From Flabesymbios commensalis (lineage: Eukaryota > Annelida > Polychaeta > Terebellida > Flabelligeridae), in the NCBI GenBank assembly GCA_964017125.1, contig OZ024904.1:1537652-1601651 (forward strand): 64,000 nt of DNA. The letters are read 5' to 3'. The translations under genes and the position numbers were made by a program. The notes under the pieces were generated by a model, which saw only the letters and a list, made by a program, of their open reading frames with translations, was not told the origin of the DNA and searched no databases. Shown piece by piece: positions 22,505 to 33,850 of this stretch. Numbering within the stretch: the stretch's first letter is position 1; each line of letters opens with the position of its first letter.

Positions 22505-22745
22505 CTAGAGATACCTAAGTCCCTTTTTTTTCAAAGCAGCATGATGCCAGCTTTTTTGTCAAATTAGAAGCCGGATCATTGTTCAGAAAATCTTCCACTG
22601 CTTTAGTTTCCAGATTTTGAAAAACCTACATCTTACCCTTTTTCCCGTTGGCTTCATTCTGAGATAGCCTTATTCCCATCTCACAGCAAATTACGACATT
22701 GTTATGGGGTAGCTTCCTTGCTGACAATCGTCCTTTGGTCCAACA
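22505..22745 (-). pseudogene. Dead copy of receptor exon 1 and flanks
   Basis: The minus strand matches receptor gene A around its first exon (32040-32340). The signal-peptide exon is recognisable at 22699-22635 by the start ATGTCG, the end GAATGAAGCCAACGGG and a following GTAAGATG donor. The third codon is TAA in place of TTA, and a base is missing further on, so it cannot code. It lies 3' of gene A in the same orientation, which suggests a former further tandem copy. The other exons of that copy were not found. Confidence 0.8.
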
Positions 22746-22767
22746 TAGATTGCAGTCCTCACAGATC

Positions 22768-22850
22768 CTTGCCAGGAGATAGTGAACGATCTGCAATATC
22801 GGAAGGCCCAGGTAGCCTCATTCAGGGCTAGATATCCCAAATAATCAAAC
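22768..22850. repeat. Dispersed repeat shared with 13290-13365
   Basis: The phrases CCTTGCCAGGAG, TCGGAAGGCCC and TTCAGGGCTAGATATC occur in the same order in the foldback element at 13.3 kb. Confidence 0.6.
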
Positions 22851-23555
22851 ATCACTGAAAAGGTGTTTCGTGTAGTGCTCCCACTATTTTAGTGTTTATT
22901 GAAAACGTAATATTTTTTGTCAAGATCACCAGCTGCATGATTTCAAAATGATCGATCAATGTACATGTTACCATTCATTGTATGAGTAAAGTCAGGATAA
23001 AATGCGGGCACTGTGTCCAAGCCTAGTGGCCCTATTAACTCTTTAAATGCTAGATTTGCTGATTAAATTGCTTTTACCTAATGCTGTTCAAATACAGGGC
23101 CAGTCTTGAACCAACCTTGAGTGTTTACTATAGACAGTAGTAACCTTTTAAGTAAAACATTTTGCAATTTAAATAATAGGAAACGTCGACCCAATATTGT
23201 TTCAATATAGGGCCTGCATCGCAGACAGTGATACAGCATTAAACCAACAAAAATTAGAGTCAAGTCAATATGCGTACTGGGCACACTGAATGTGCTATTA
23301 TAAGACAAACAAATATCAGTCTATTCAAAAGTACAAAAACCCAGTGCGCAAGTGTTTAAGTGAAAATACAAAATCGTACGTGTGCAGGTAGGCGTACTTG
23401 CACAAGTGAGCAAGTATACAAGTGGCGCAGAAGTCATTGTTGTAACGTAGAATCAACGTCAATGACGCTACGTCACAACAACGTATATTGTCCCCGGTGG
23501 GCTACAGTGTACCTGACTGTAAAGCAGTATTGATTCAAAGTTTTGTGGCGAGGTT
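22851..23555. other. Intergenic, repeats only
   Basis: It contains a degenerate GTTGG/CCAAC palindrome (about 23185-23245) and an inverted pair around 23435-23490 (GTTGTAACG...CGTCACAACAACG) that recurs at 60190-60255. No coding region is supported. Confidence 0.5.
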
Positions 23556-23559
23556 ATCA

Positions 23560-24610
23560 TGAGATCATCAACAAATAATGTTGTGTGATCCTACTTTAAG
23601 ATCACTGTGAGCTCAGTCTACTGTGAGATCACTGTGATCTCATTATACTGTGAGATCACTGTGAGCTCATGCTGCTGTGAGATCACTGTGATCTCATTCT
23701 GCTGTGAGATCACTGTGAGCTCATGTTGCCGTGAGATCACTGAGCTCATTCTGCTGTGAGATCACTGTGAGCTCATTCTACTGTGAGATCACTGTGATCT
23801 TATTCTGCTGTGAGATCACTGTGAGCTCATTCTACTGTGAGATCACTGTGAGCACATGCTGCTGTGAGATCACTGTGAGCTCATACTGCTTTGAGATCAC
23901 TGTGAGCTCATTCTACTGTGAGATCACTGTGATCTCATTCTGCTGTGAGACCACTGTTAGCTCATTCTGCTGTAAGATCACTGTGAGGTCATGCTGCCGT
24001 GAGATCACTGTGATCTCATTCTGCTGTGAGATCACTGTGAGCTCATTCTGCTGTGAGGACTGTGAGCTCATACTGCTTTGAGATCACAGTGTACTCATTC
24101 TACTTTGAGAGCACTGTGATCTCATTCTGCTGTGAGATCACTGTGAGCTCATTCTGCTGTAAGATCACTGTGAGCTCATGCTGCCGTGAGATCACTGTGA
24201 TCTCATTCTGTTGTGAGATCACTGTGAACTCATACTGTTGTGAGGTCACTATGAGCTCATACTGATGTGAGGTCACTGTGAGCTCATACTGCTGTGAGGT
24301 CACTGTGAGCTCATACTGCTTTGAGATCACTGTGAGCACATGCTGCTGTGAGATCACTGTGAGCTCATACTGCTGTGAGATCACTGTGAGCTCATTCTGT
24401 TGTGAGATTACTGTGAGCTCATTCTAATGTGAGATCACTGTGAGCTCATTCTGCCGTGAGATCACTGTGAGCTCATGCTGCTGTGAGATCATTGTGAGCT
24501 CACTCTGCTGTAAGATCACTGTGAGCTCATTCTGCCGTGAGATCACTGTCAACTTATTCTGCTTTGAGATCTCTGTCAGCTCATTCTACTTTGAGATCAC
24601 TGTCAACTGA
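23560..24610 (+). repeat. 27-bp minisatellite (~38 copies)
   Basis: The unit TGTGAGATCACTGTGAGCTC plus seven bases repeats every 27 bp with scattered changes. Open frames of 116 and 70 codons (repeating CEITVSSFC) and an antisense frame are by-products of the unit length. Many units contain the self-complementary words GATCACTGTGATC or GAGCTC. Confidence 0.92.
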
Positions 24611-25018
24611 TATTGTGAAATTGAACTGAGCTCGTTTGTTCACTAGTTTGGGACACAGTACACTCTGTCACCAGTGTCAATACACAGAGCACTGTGTATA
24701 TATGCTTTTGCAAACAGACACAGACACAGACAACATGTGTGTCTCAAAAGGCCGACAACTCACCACACAGGTGTATGCTTGCACCACCCCCCCCCCTCTA
24801 TTAGATGTGTACACATTTGTGCCAGCCGGTCAGAGACCTTTCAGGGGACAGCCGGCCAATCACAAGCTTACTATGCTAGATTGAAAAGGAGAGTGAGGGA
24901 AAATCCCATCTGTACAATTTAACATGCAGAATAGCAGTGCCTAACGACTGGCAGTGTATAGCGTCAGTAGATAGGTGAACTTGACACACACTGATATTTC
25001 AGTGAAGGAAGTAGAGGT
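24611..25018. other. Intergenic downstream of receptor gene A
   Basis: No gene is supported. It includes a C run at about 24787-24795. Short overlapping open frames here show no recognisable domains. Confidence 0.5.
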
Positions 25019-25024
25019 TTTATT
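25019..25024 (-). promoter_or_regulatory. Poly(A) signal of receptor gene A
   Basis: AATAAA on the minus strand about 200 bases beyond the stop codon at 25223. Confidence 0.5.
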
Positions 25025-25222
25025 GTTACAAGTTTTTACTGGTTGATATAGCGGAGATTGATCATGTTAAGATAGTACTTATACGTGATTTTAAAAAGGA
25101 GGTCCATATTCCACAGAATATAATCCATCAAATATCACCATCTTCTTGTACCTTATTAACTATTATATCAAAATCGTGCCCTTCAAATGTCAACATTTTT
25201 AAAGAAATATGAAATGCTGTAT

Positions 25223-25506
25223 TTATAACAGCAGTGATGTCGTAAGGACTAGAAGGCCTGTCAAAGTAATTGTCATGAAAACAAAGAATATTCTATCTAA
25301 TTTTCTTGACAGTTCAGCAGAATTCCTGGTGTGTCGCTCAGCCATCTCGTCGTTTGTTCCATTTTCTCCAGCCTGCTGACCTTGTTTGACATTACAACCA
25401 CATGACTGTGACGACATATCACGTGGTCTGTGGTATATGTTGAGTGACGTCACTGTGAGCAAAATTGAGATTCCCGAAAATATCATAGATGCAATCACAT
25501 AAAAAG
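25223..25506 (-). CDS. Receptor gene A exon 7 (M3, short loop, M4)
   Basis: 284 bp from acceptor TTTGTAG to TAA. It codes FYVIASMIFSGISILLTVTS (M3), NIYHRP, a short Cys- and Lys-containing loop, then RKLDRIFFVFMTITLTGLLV (M4). Confidence 0.9.
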
Positions 25507-28500
25507 CTACAAATAGAAAGAAAACAATTACAGAACATTCATTATATTAAAATGTATATATTGGGATTTCAACCAGATAATAGGCAAGGCCTACATGTGT
25601 GTGTTTACGTGTGTCACTGCATGCGTATCTGTATGTGCATATGTATATATGCGTATGTGTCTGTACATTCATGTGTGTGCTTATATACTCCTATATTATA
25701 ACTCCCAATGAACAACACAAATTGAAGTACTTATGTCAGAACAGTTTATTTGTTTAACAATCGATTTCGTTGAGCAGGCATGGAGGAAACGTCAAAGTGT
25801 TATGTTCAATTTTTTTAAATTATTATTATGTTATTATTGTGGTGTTATTATTATGTGATGCAGCACAATTCAAAGTGACTAATAGGCCCTTGAGGGCTGA
25901 GTACCAATTTATTATACTTTATTTTCTGTTTGTACTATATGTTTGTACTAGGCCCTATGTCACTCAAATAAATGAATACAACAGCATATGTGACTGTCCG
26001 TGCTTGCATGTGTACTTGCATGTGTCTTTCTGTGCATGCATGTGTATGTGAATGTATATATCCGTGCATACATGTGTACGTGCATGTGTGTCTGTACATG
26101 TATGTGTCTGTGTGTGTGCATTCATGAGGCATACATTAAAATGGTGTCTCCGAACCATGGTCACTTTGAATTTACTGGTACTAATACACATTAGGATCAA
26201 TAAGTTTTGACAAATAAAACTGTGACACTTGCATCTTGATAGCGTCAGATGGGGATGTACCCGTTATATTTTTAACAAACGTTTTTTAACCATATATTGT
26301 GAAATGTCTGCAATGTATATTGATGTATGCAATTTTATATCTTGTATTATATCCTGTATTATATCCTGTATTATCATTTACCTATATGTTTTGTACATAT
26401 TTTAATTATTGTATGTCTATAAAGAGGGCCCTTCTTTTTCTACTTCTTCTTCATTTGAAACCTCGTACATCAAACAGGTGTCACATGTTATTCTCTGTCT
26501 GTAGAGGTGTAGGCTGAGGTGTACTAGTACTGACTTGAAAGAGGCCACCAGCAGCGCTGCTCAATCTATGACTTTATTCTAGGCATAAGGGTCTACTAGC
26601 TGGTGATCCCGGTGATTTGAAAAACCTCCGGTCCGACTCGGCTCCCAAATCACCTGGTCATGATAAAATCTCACAAGTCGATTTCCAAGTGAAAAAAATA
26701 CCTCCAAATATACGTTATTGTATAATTATAATATTATGACTAAGTCATACTCACACACTAAGGGTATGTTTTGTCCAGATGGTGGTGTCAGGTCAAATAT
26801 AATCAGCGGCACCATAGTATACGCCAGCATCACAGTGACACCTAGTGACAGTTTCTCTCCAGATTCTGCCGGTAAGTGAAACACCAGGAGAGACAAGGAC
26901 ATTCAGCAGGACCGTGGGCATCATCACATTCAGTACGTAATACAGCGGACGCCTGTACATCTGTACACAGATCCCAATGACAGGGTAGCTGTGCAGCGGA
27001 GTGTCCAACATCTCGTACATGGTGTATGCCTCCACCTCCCATTGACTGTTATTCTTAAAGAAAGAAACGTTTTTTAAAGTGATACAATCAGACCAAAATC
27101 ATACAAAACCAAAATTGTATTTTCACTCCTAGATAAGTCCAGTTTATATGTCCAAAGACTATAATTGCAAAAGTCTTCTAAATTTTGGGTTACTGTGACA
27201 ACGTAGAAAGTGTACCGAAAACCCCGTTTATCAGTTATTCCTGTATTTTTTATTATGCATATCTGAAATTAAATTCCGTCCCAATTTCTCTTTTAACTGA
27301 TAACACAAAATTTATGGTAATATCAAGAAGTCAAAATAAAAATCTACAACTGTGATGTCTGAAAACGGAATAATTATTACACGTACCTTGTAGTACCCCA
27401 TCCACACACCTGGGATGAGGATGCTGAAGTTCACCTGCTGAATCGGATACATCCAGCTGCCGAAAGTGATTTCACACGTCTGGTTGTCAAACGGGAAATA
27501 AGTCAGGTCCAGTTGACAAGACGATTCTAGTTGGATTCCGGGATTCCACAATACCACTCCGCTGGAAGCTATCTGCAGGCGGAACTCTGATGATAGCCCT
27601 GATAACTCCTTGCCACTTGTCACGCTAAAATCATAAAACATATCTTTATCTGGTACTGAAAGTGTGTTCCTGCTACTTTGTGATGTGCCACCTTTTCAGT
27701 CTCAAAGAGTCGACGTATGCAGCTACAGTGATTGATATAACAGTGAAAAGTGACACACAAGTAAAGGCCATTTTACACAGTTCATGATAGCTTTAAACCT
27801 ATATTTTTGTATGAACCATGCAGACATAAAAGTAATCATAAATGTCTCAGTTAGCTCTTCCTACTACCAATGTTTTGATTTTACAAAATATATTTATCTG
27901 GCAATATTTCTGTAGAAGCTACATCTGTTTCAATCTGAAATTATCCCATGACAAAGCAGTTTATCACGATTTATAATTATCGTGTAAATTAGGCTTATTA
28001 CCAGATATAACCTGCCGGTAGTGGGCCAGCGTTTACCACTGTTTGCCACTGCTGCAGCCCCCATGCCAAGGATTGTACCTGAGGGCTGTCGTTCGAACTC
28101 CTTGTAATCCCCTGGGGCCTTGTAACAATGTTAAGTAACAGGTGTCTAAATTGTGGTTTCTGTAATTAAAGGGTGGAATAAACATTCTGTCCTGGGCTTT
28201 TTACATGAGAACCACCTGGTGGAGACAGGAGGCCCCCTAGTTCTAGAGGCCTGTGTGAGTCGGTTCTGAGAAACAGCCCAGGAATGTCAATGTATATCAA
28301 AGTGAAAATCCTGATTGGTGGAGAAGTCACCACAGGAAGTGACCGCACCCGTCGGGATCCGCTATAAAGGAAGGCGCCCACAGCCTTCGAGAGGAAATTC
28401 AGAGAGAAATTGAGGAGAATTCTTACAGAGACGTTTAGGATACTGGCTCACTACCAATACAGTTATATAACATACAAAATATTAAGCGGAATTTTTGTCC

Positions 28501-31500
28501 ATAGCACTCAAACAGACTAAAGCCGGGCCTTGGAGTTCGGAAACTCCTGTTCCAGTGTTGGAGTAATATCAATTTGACCAACGAGCGTCGCAGACAGCCG
28601 GCCAGCATTAAGTTGACAATTGTGGCGTCTGGACCCTAACCCCCTTCTTGAGCCATGGCCATTTCCGGTGGCTACCCGAGCTTCCATACATACCTGTTTA
28701 GGGGAGATATTTCTGGCAGCCATATTTCCTTTGATGACGTCACCACATTGCTAGTACCGTTATGTTCACCAGGTGTCCACGACAAGAACATGTCCTCCCA
28801 CATCTAAAAGATTATAAATCCAGGATTGATTCTACATTATTACCCAATTGCTATTACTATTAATTTTCAATAGGTTTGCCTGCTCTGAAAAAATTGTGAG
28901 ATTTAAGTGAGTATATCAAAAGTGAGACTATTTGACATGTAGTGGAATATTAGTTTGTTTGTTATGTTTTATGAATTATACATATGTTTTGCTTATTACG
29001 CTACCCATATAGCGCACATACAATGCTCTGTGCGCTTCAAACATATTATCCCTGGTCACTAGACCTGCTCATTCTTGTACAATTTTAAATCCTTTTTGGA
29101 GCAAACAGCACTTGCACTTGCAGCCACATTGCCATCTCTGTACTAATTTACACCTGAGTCAAGTGAAGCATGTGAGGGTAATGTGCCTTGCCCAAGAACA
29201 CAACATCTAATAATTTCCCAATATTGAGAGGGGAGAAACATGATATTTCTCCGAAATTCCTGCACCAAGCGGGATTCAAAACCGCACGACAGGCAGCATC
29301 TTGCCACCTCAGGTCTGACAGTCATACCACTGGTCTGACCTTGACAACAGGTGTGCTTTGGAGCTGTACGAAAAGGAAGGGTGCGAGCAACATGAATATT
29401 CATTATGACATCACCAGTTTACTGTCTGCAGTGTGGAAGGTCAACTTGTCTAGGTTGTCTGAGTTGGCCAGGGAGGAGGGGGGAGGTCGTATACTCATAG
29501 CACATATGCTGATATCCAGGTGTCTGCTGGTATACAACTGGATAGATGAAGATGGGCAGGCAGTGACATCGGCAAAGCTCTGCACTTTAGCCATTGAGCG
29601 AGGTCCCTCTCATCTGATTGCTTGTCTATTCCTTTGTCCTTGTAGTCACCAGACATGAGATAATATCATAACCATCACTTATTCATAACATTAATTACAT
29701 GACAAAAAATACGCATTGATTCCAGTTTTTAACACACAAACAGAGCGCACTGAGAGGTCCCTGCTAACACGAAGCTCATTACACCGATTTGTGGTTGAGC
29801 AATGTTGGGCTATTGTCGTAGACGCTGGCCCAACATTGAACAAACATTGGGTCAACGTTTTGCGTTTGCTAACATTTGCTGGCGTCATCCCAGCTAACAC
29901 AAGACGTTGAACCAATATTGGCCTAATGTTGGCACATCGTCTCCGACGCTGGCCCAATATTGACTCCACGTTCTTTTGCTGGCGTAATGGCTAATAAAAT
30001 GTGGCTTAGATGAGATAATGGGTACCCTAATAAAATGTGACCGTCTGTTATTTTTCCCTTTCATCCATTTATTAATATAATGGTTCACACAGGTATCTGT
30101 AACATCACACATCAATATAAATGTGTATATTATGATCCATGGTTACATAAACACTCATATTTCACCGAATAGGTTTGTGGGAAGTCATAATTAGATATAT
30201 TCATAATATTTAATTTATACTTAAATGAAAGAGACGGCCCCAGACCCCTTTAGAAAGATTGCAAATTTTTAAATCTGAAGTTTTTCAGGGAGTGACTATT
30301 CAATCTTTGGGGGTGGAGGATTTTTTTTTGTAAAATTATTTTTATTTGCTGTTTGATTGCACCGAATTATGTAATTCAAACTTTCTTTAGCAGTATGCGC
30401 GCAGATTTTTTTCGATCAAATTGGAAGCAAGATAATTTTTTCAGAAAGTCCCCTTCCCAGAGATTAAGTGAGTGTTCCCTTATATAAGTGACCTCGTTGG
30501 TTGGTGAAAAAAGGAGGTAGGCCTACTCAGATATGAAATATAAAATAAGAAGTACGTTGCACGGTCTATGGATTAAACATTTCATCCCATTGGTATCTAG
30601 CCAGTAGTAGACGTTGATCTTATTATGAATTAATGTTGTCCCAGCATCAAAGCCAATATATCGTATTTGCTGTAAATATTCTTGTCAAGAATATTTTTGT
30701 TTGGACGTCACTAATAACTTACCATTGAAATCCAGAAAAATGTCTTCAATGTCTCATGTTTCTCATCCTGGAAATAAAGAAAAAAATGCTATTTATCATG
30801 ATCTCTGGCTGTATCACTATACTATGTCTGCCTGTCCGTCATGTGTAACGTCTTCTTGTATGTTTTATTCATTGTGTGTGCAATTAAAAGCGGGGGAAAT
30901 TCCAAAAAAACTTATCCCCCTCCCACCGTAAAGGTTAAGTATTGTCTTAAGACTATGTGACATAAAGACAACGTGCTCGGCCTCAGACCGCCAGGGTTCG
31001 AACTTCAAATCATGTGTCTGGGGGGGATTGTCATCTGATTCCTCAGGAGTTTCCCCGGACCCGGTTTAGCCTAAGCCCGTCTGTGCACAAAAGTGATAAA
31101 AATCCAATTTTTTCATTCATTCATTCATTCATTCATTCATTCATTTATTTATTTATTCATTCATTCATTCATCCATTCATTCATTCATTCATTCATCCAT
31201 TCATTCATCCATTCACCATTCATCCATTCTTCCATCTCTACTGACCAGGCTGATCACTCTTCCCAGGGAAAAGGTGAAGTTGACATTCAGCTGATCTGCC
31301 GGTCCCGCTGTTGGTTTCACTCTCTTGTCGTAACCTTCAAGCAAACTTCTCACCAAATCTGCCTCCTTGTTCACTAAGCAACAAAAAACACTGACATAGG
31401 TCATAGCGTTTTAACAATGCAATGTCCCTATCGGCCTATATTGATAGGATACAACTACGTTGACAGCTGTGTTGAACCATTGTCTGTTTAGTATTTACAT

Positions 31501-32300
31501 TAGGATACCAGCTTAAGATGTTCAAATATATTCCCCTACAACGTTATGAAACGTGACAGGTTTAAGCTGTATTTTAAGAACAAAGAGTTAGCATCAGAAA
31601 GCGACAACTTAATCCCTGGTGGGACTGATTGTATTTCCCCACAACATTATGAAACGTGACAGGTTTAAGGTGTACTTTAAGAACAAACAGTTAGCATCAG
31701 AGAGTGACAACTTAATCTCTGGTGGGAATGAATATATTCCCCCACAACGTTATGAAACGTGACAGGTTCAAGGTGTACTTTAAGAACAAACAGTTAGCAT
31801 CAGAGAGCGACAACTTAATCCCTCGTGGGACTGATTATATTCCCCCACAACGTTTTGAAACGTGACAGGTTTAAGCTGTACTTTAAGAGCAAACTGTTAG
31901 CGTCAGAGAGTGACAACTTAATCTCTGGTGGGACTGCCTGATTACTTTTCCACCGTTTATTTGTACCAAATTAGTTCTTGGGGCTTTCTTTTGTCCATTT
32001 TTTCTTCGCTATACGCAATACCATACGATGGGCCTAACTACTGGGGTCTATTTTTTTTCATAGTAGCATGATGTCAGCTTTTTTTATCAAATTGGAAGCC
32101 GGGTTATTGTTCAGAAAATCTTTAAGGCTCCATTTCAAAGTTTAAATAAGTGTTTCCTTAAAACCAATTTTTTTTTGTTTCCACATTTAGAAAACCTACA
32201 TTTTTTGTTTCCACATTTAGAAAACCTACATCTTACCTCTTTCCCCGTTGGCTTCATTATGAGACAACATTATCAGCATCGTCACAGCAAATAACGACAT
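25223..32300 (-). CDS. Cys-loop receptor (nicotinic acetylcholine receptor-like) gene A, 7 exons, one frameshift
   Basis: Seven exons with matching GT-AG phases: 32300-32237, 31373-31246, 30767-30723, 28803-28694, 27624-27387, 27053-26755, 25506-25223. They would give about 388 residues. In order: signal peptide (MSLFAVTMLIMLSHNEANG), the EADLVRSLLEGYDKRV motif, DEKHETLKTFFWISM, the WEDMFLSW and EIWLPEI segments, the Cys-loop (C + 13 residues + C, with FPFDNQ), GSWMYP, then M1-M4. The 45-bp and 110-bp exons 3 and 4 match the classical nAChR exon pattern. Five N-glycosylation sequons are present. No vicinal Cys pair precedes M1, so it is a non-alpha type. M2 starts GEK, as in cation channels. 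The M3-M4 loop is only about 45 residues. Exon 6 has one extra base (T run near 26895) against gene B, shifting the frame between M1 and M2. So this is a pseudogene, a polymorphic allele or a base error. Confidence 0.85.
25580..26130. repeat. (TG)-rich degenerate microsatellite in receptor A intron 6
   Basis: Alternating TGTGTG, TGCATG and TACATG words. The corresponding intron of gene B holds the same tract at 61485-61860, so it predates the duplication. Short frames on both strands are by-products. Confidence 0.8.
26755..27053 (-). CDS. Receptor gene A exon 6 (M1-M2), frameshifted
   Basis: 299 bp against 298 in gene B. It codes NNSQWEVEAYTMYEML...RRPLYYVLNVMMPTVLLN, then loses frame at the extra base near 26895; the M2 coding information (GEKLSLGVTVMLAY) is intact in the next frame. 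Donor GTGAGT at 26754. Confidence 0.85.
27387..27624 (-). CDS. Receptor gene A exon 5 (Cys-loop)
   Basis: 238 bp from acceptor GATTTTAG to donor GTACGT. It codes GVVLWNPG, the Cys-loop CQLDLTYFPFDNQTC and FGSWMYPIQQVNFS. It appears to fuse what are two exons in vertebrate alpha-7. Confidence 0.9.
28694..28803 (-). CDS. Receptor gene A exon 4 (110 bp)
   Basis: Codes MWEDMFLSWTPGEHNG... through KEIWLPEISPLN, the counterpart of the W-x-D-x-x-L-x-W and IWxPDI segments. Acceptor TTTTAG, donor GTATGT. The 110-bp length is that of nicotinic receptor exon 4. Confidence 0.88.
28985..29350 (-). mobile_element. tRNA-derived SINE in receptor A intron 3
   Basis: The minus strand has a B-box-like GGTTTTGAATCCC near 29275-29290, the complement of the core GTGCCTTGCCCAAGAACACA (29180-29200), and an end like GCGCTATATGGG. 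The arrangement fits a SINE with a tRNA head, conserved core and LINE-like tail. Boundaries are approximate. Confidence 0.6.
29800..29990. repeat. Two GTTGG/CCAAC palindromic repeats in receptor A intron 3
   Basis: Adjacent copies: one with GACGCTGGCCCAACATT, the other beginning AACACAAGACGTTGAACC and ending GCTGGCG. They are members of the dispersed palindromic family. Confidence 0.65.
30723..30767 (-). CDS. Receptor gene A exon 3 (45 bp)
   Basis: Exactly 15 codons, DEKHETLKTFFWISM, between TTTCCAG and GTAAGT. The size and the DEK start match the small third exon of nicotinic receptor genes. Confidence 0.9.
31117..31232. repeat. (ATTC)n microsatellite in receptor A intron 2
   Basis: About 28 tetramers with ATTT and ATCC variants, just 3' of exon 2 on the minus strand. 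Confidence 0.9.
31246..31373 (-). CDS. Receptor gene A exon 2
   Basis: 128 bp, acceptor TTGCTTAG, donor GTCAGT. It codes VNKEADLVRSLLEGYDKRVK and an N-glycosylation site NFT. Joined to exon 1 it restores a Val codon and ends in phase 0. Confidence 0.85.
31525..31935. repeat. 103-bp tandem repeat x4 in receptor A intron 1
   Basis: Units begin near ACGTTATGAAACGTGACAGG at 31541, 31644, 31747 and 31850, an exact 103-base spacing. Confidence 0.92.
32237..32300 (-). CDS. Receptor gene A exon 1 (signal peptide)
   Basis: ATG at 32300, 64 bp, 21 codons plus one base. A hydrophobic leader is followed by NEANGER. The donor GTAAGA begins at 32236. Confidence 0.85.
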
Positions 32301-32474
32301 TGTTATGGGTTTAGTTCCCTTGTTGACAATCAGTCTTAGGTCCAGCAAAGATTTTGGTGTTTACTGTCAGGTGTGTCATGCGTGCGTATAGCTAATATAG
32401 TTCACATGTAACTGCTCAAAACTTCAGGTAACCATTGAATAAAAAAAAAAACAGTTGTAGATCGCCTATCACTG

Positions 32475-32645
32475 GTGATCCTGGCTGCTAATTCCTCTCT
32501 GCTTCTATGACTAGTTAGTTATCCCATCTCTGATCCAGGCTGCTAATTCCTCTCTGCTTCTATGACTACTTAGCTATCCCATCTCTGATCCGGGCTGCTA
32601 ATTCCACTCTGCTTCTATGACTACTTAGCTATCCCATCTCTCTCG
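32475..32645. repeat. 55-bp tandem repeat x3 upstream of receptor A exon 1
   Basis: GGCTGCTAATTCC recurs at 32483, 32538 and 32593. It lies about 180-340 bases before the start codon, so it may sit in the promoter or 5' UTR. Confidence 0.9.
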
Positions 32646-32749
32646 GATATTGTGCTAATTCATCTGGATATGTCCACTGTCCTCAGTGATCGGGGGTATT
32701 AACAGGAGGTTCTAGTAAAAGTTACATTTTTCTAATCCGTATGCAAAGG

Positions 32750-32985
32750 GACTATAGAGATGAAATTCCCAATTTCTTATTTTGGACATGCATGTCCAAA
32801 ATAAAAAATACGGGAATTTCGTCTCCATATCTAGCCTAACTGGTAAATGCGCAGCACGAAATTAAAAAAAAACTTTTGCAGTTCTAGTCTATCTACATGT
32901 TTACATCATATGGTCATATTAAGAAGCCAAAATAAAATCACCAATTTTTTTATGATTTCAGCCTGATTAAGTCGCTTTAATTTAC
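32750..32985. mobile_element. Foldback MITE (TTAA family), one arm
   Basis: It matches the inner part and the full right arm of the element at 22090, ending GTCGCTTTAA. The left outer arm is missing. Confidence 0.7.
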
Positions 32986-33470
32986 AGCCTCATGAACTAG
33001 TCATTATATTATAGTTGTTCAATTTATCGCATATCGTTTTCGTCTATGTAAACCAGAGGATATGGGAATTATTCTAAAGACTTCAAAGTAAGTAATTTCA
33101 AAGTAAATAATACAATAACTTGCGTTACTAACAGTTACAGTGATAGCAACTTTCAGAAAGTAATGACCAAAATGTGAAATGTGACATGGCACCTTCACCC
33201 CCCAGTCTATACCCCCCTGGTGAATCTGACAATGGAGCAATCACTAGCGTGTCCATTCACCATGTTTACTTGGACGTCACTTTTGTCATCGGGTAATTAG
33301 TCATACATTATTTATCCTGTTTAGCGTGTAAGTTGCTATGACAACGGACGCTGAACCTGGACGGCATCATTTTCTGCATCATTGATGTCACTGTCATAAA
33401 AAAGTGGAGCGGCAGCAAAATTCAGGTAGATAATTGATAAAAAAATAACTTAGGCCCTACATGTCATATC
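32986..33470. other. Intergenic, nothing recognised
   Basis: No supported gene or repeat; short antisense open frames only. Confidence 0.5.
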
Positions 33471-33472
33471 AC

Positions 33473-33585
33473 CCAGCAAACACGAGGCGTTGGCTCAATG
33501 TTGGCCTGACGTTGGCCCATCGTTTACGTCGCTGGCCCAGCATCAACCCAACATTAGGTCAACGCCTCGTGTTTTCTGGGTAGTC
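33473..33585. mobile_element. Palindromic MITE, GTTGG/CCAAC family, complete
   Basis: It starts CCCAGCAAACACGAGGCGTT and ends AACGCCTCGTGTTTTCTGGG, so the ends are near-perfect inverted repeats and the whole ~105-bp element folds on itself around GTTTACGTCGC. Confidence 0.8.
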
Positions 33586-33614
33586 ATAACGGACCGTTGA
33601 CAATATTACCAGCT

Positions 33615-33850
33615 CAACCGTTGAAGCGCTGGAATATTTTTTGTAAAACCATAGAGAATAAAGGGTTTTTTAAACTTAAAATCTTCATCAGCTTAGTTAG
33701 CTCTTTCTGATTCATTTGAATTATCCATGTTCCGGGTCTACGGCCATTATAAGTGTTTTTACTCTTACAGCGCGGGATAGACTAAGGACGTCATAATCTG
33801 ACGTCTACAGACGTCAGATTATGACGTCTTGAGTCAATCCCTGCTGTATG
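33615..33850. mobile_element. Hairpin MITE family H2 (GACGTC core)
   Basis: It carries the shared H2 text (AAGGGTTTTTT..., TTAGCTCTTTCTGATTCA) and the inner palindrome TCTGACGTCTACAGACGTCA. Other copies at 38740, 40740, 46715, 48512 and, reversed, 58250. Confidence 0.75.

Noticed and set aside
28121-28475. Possible solo LTR in receptor intron 4 (starts TGTAACAATG, has CTATAAAGG, ends near TATAACA)
   Set aside because: No target duplication or second copy could be seen, so it stays unassigned.
29188-29658. 156-codon frame as a gene
   Set aside because: It overlaps the SINE and receptor intron 3, with no recognisable domain.
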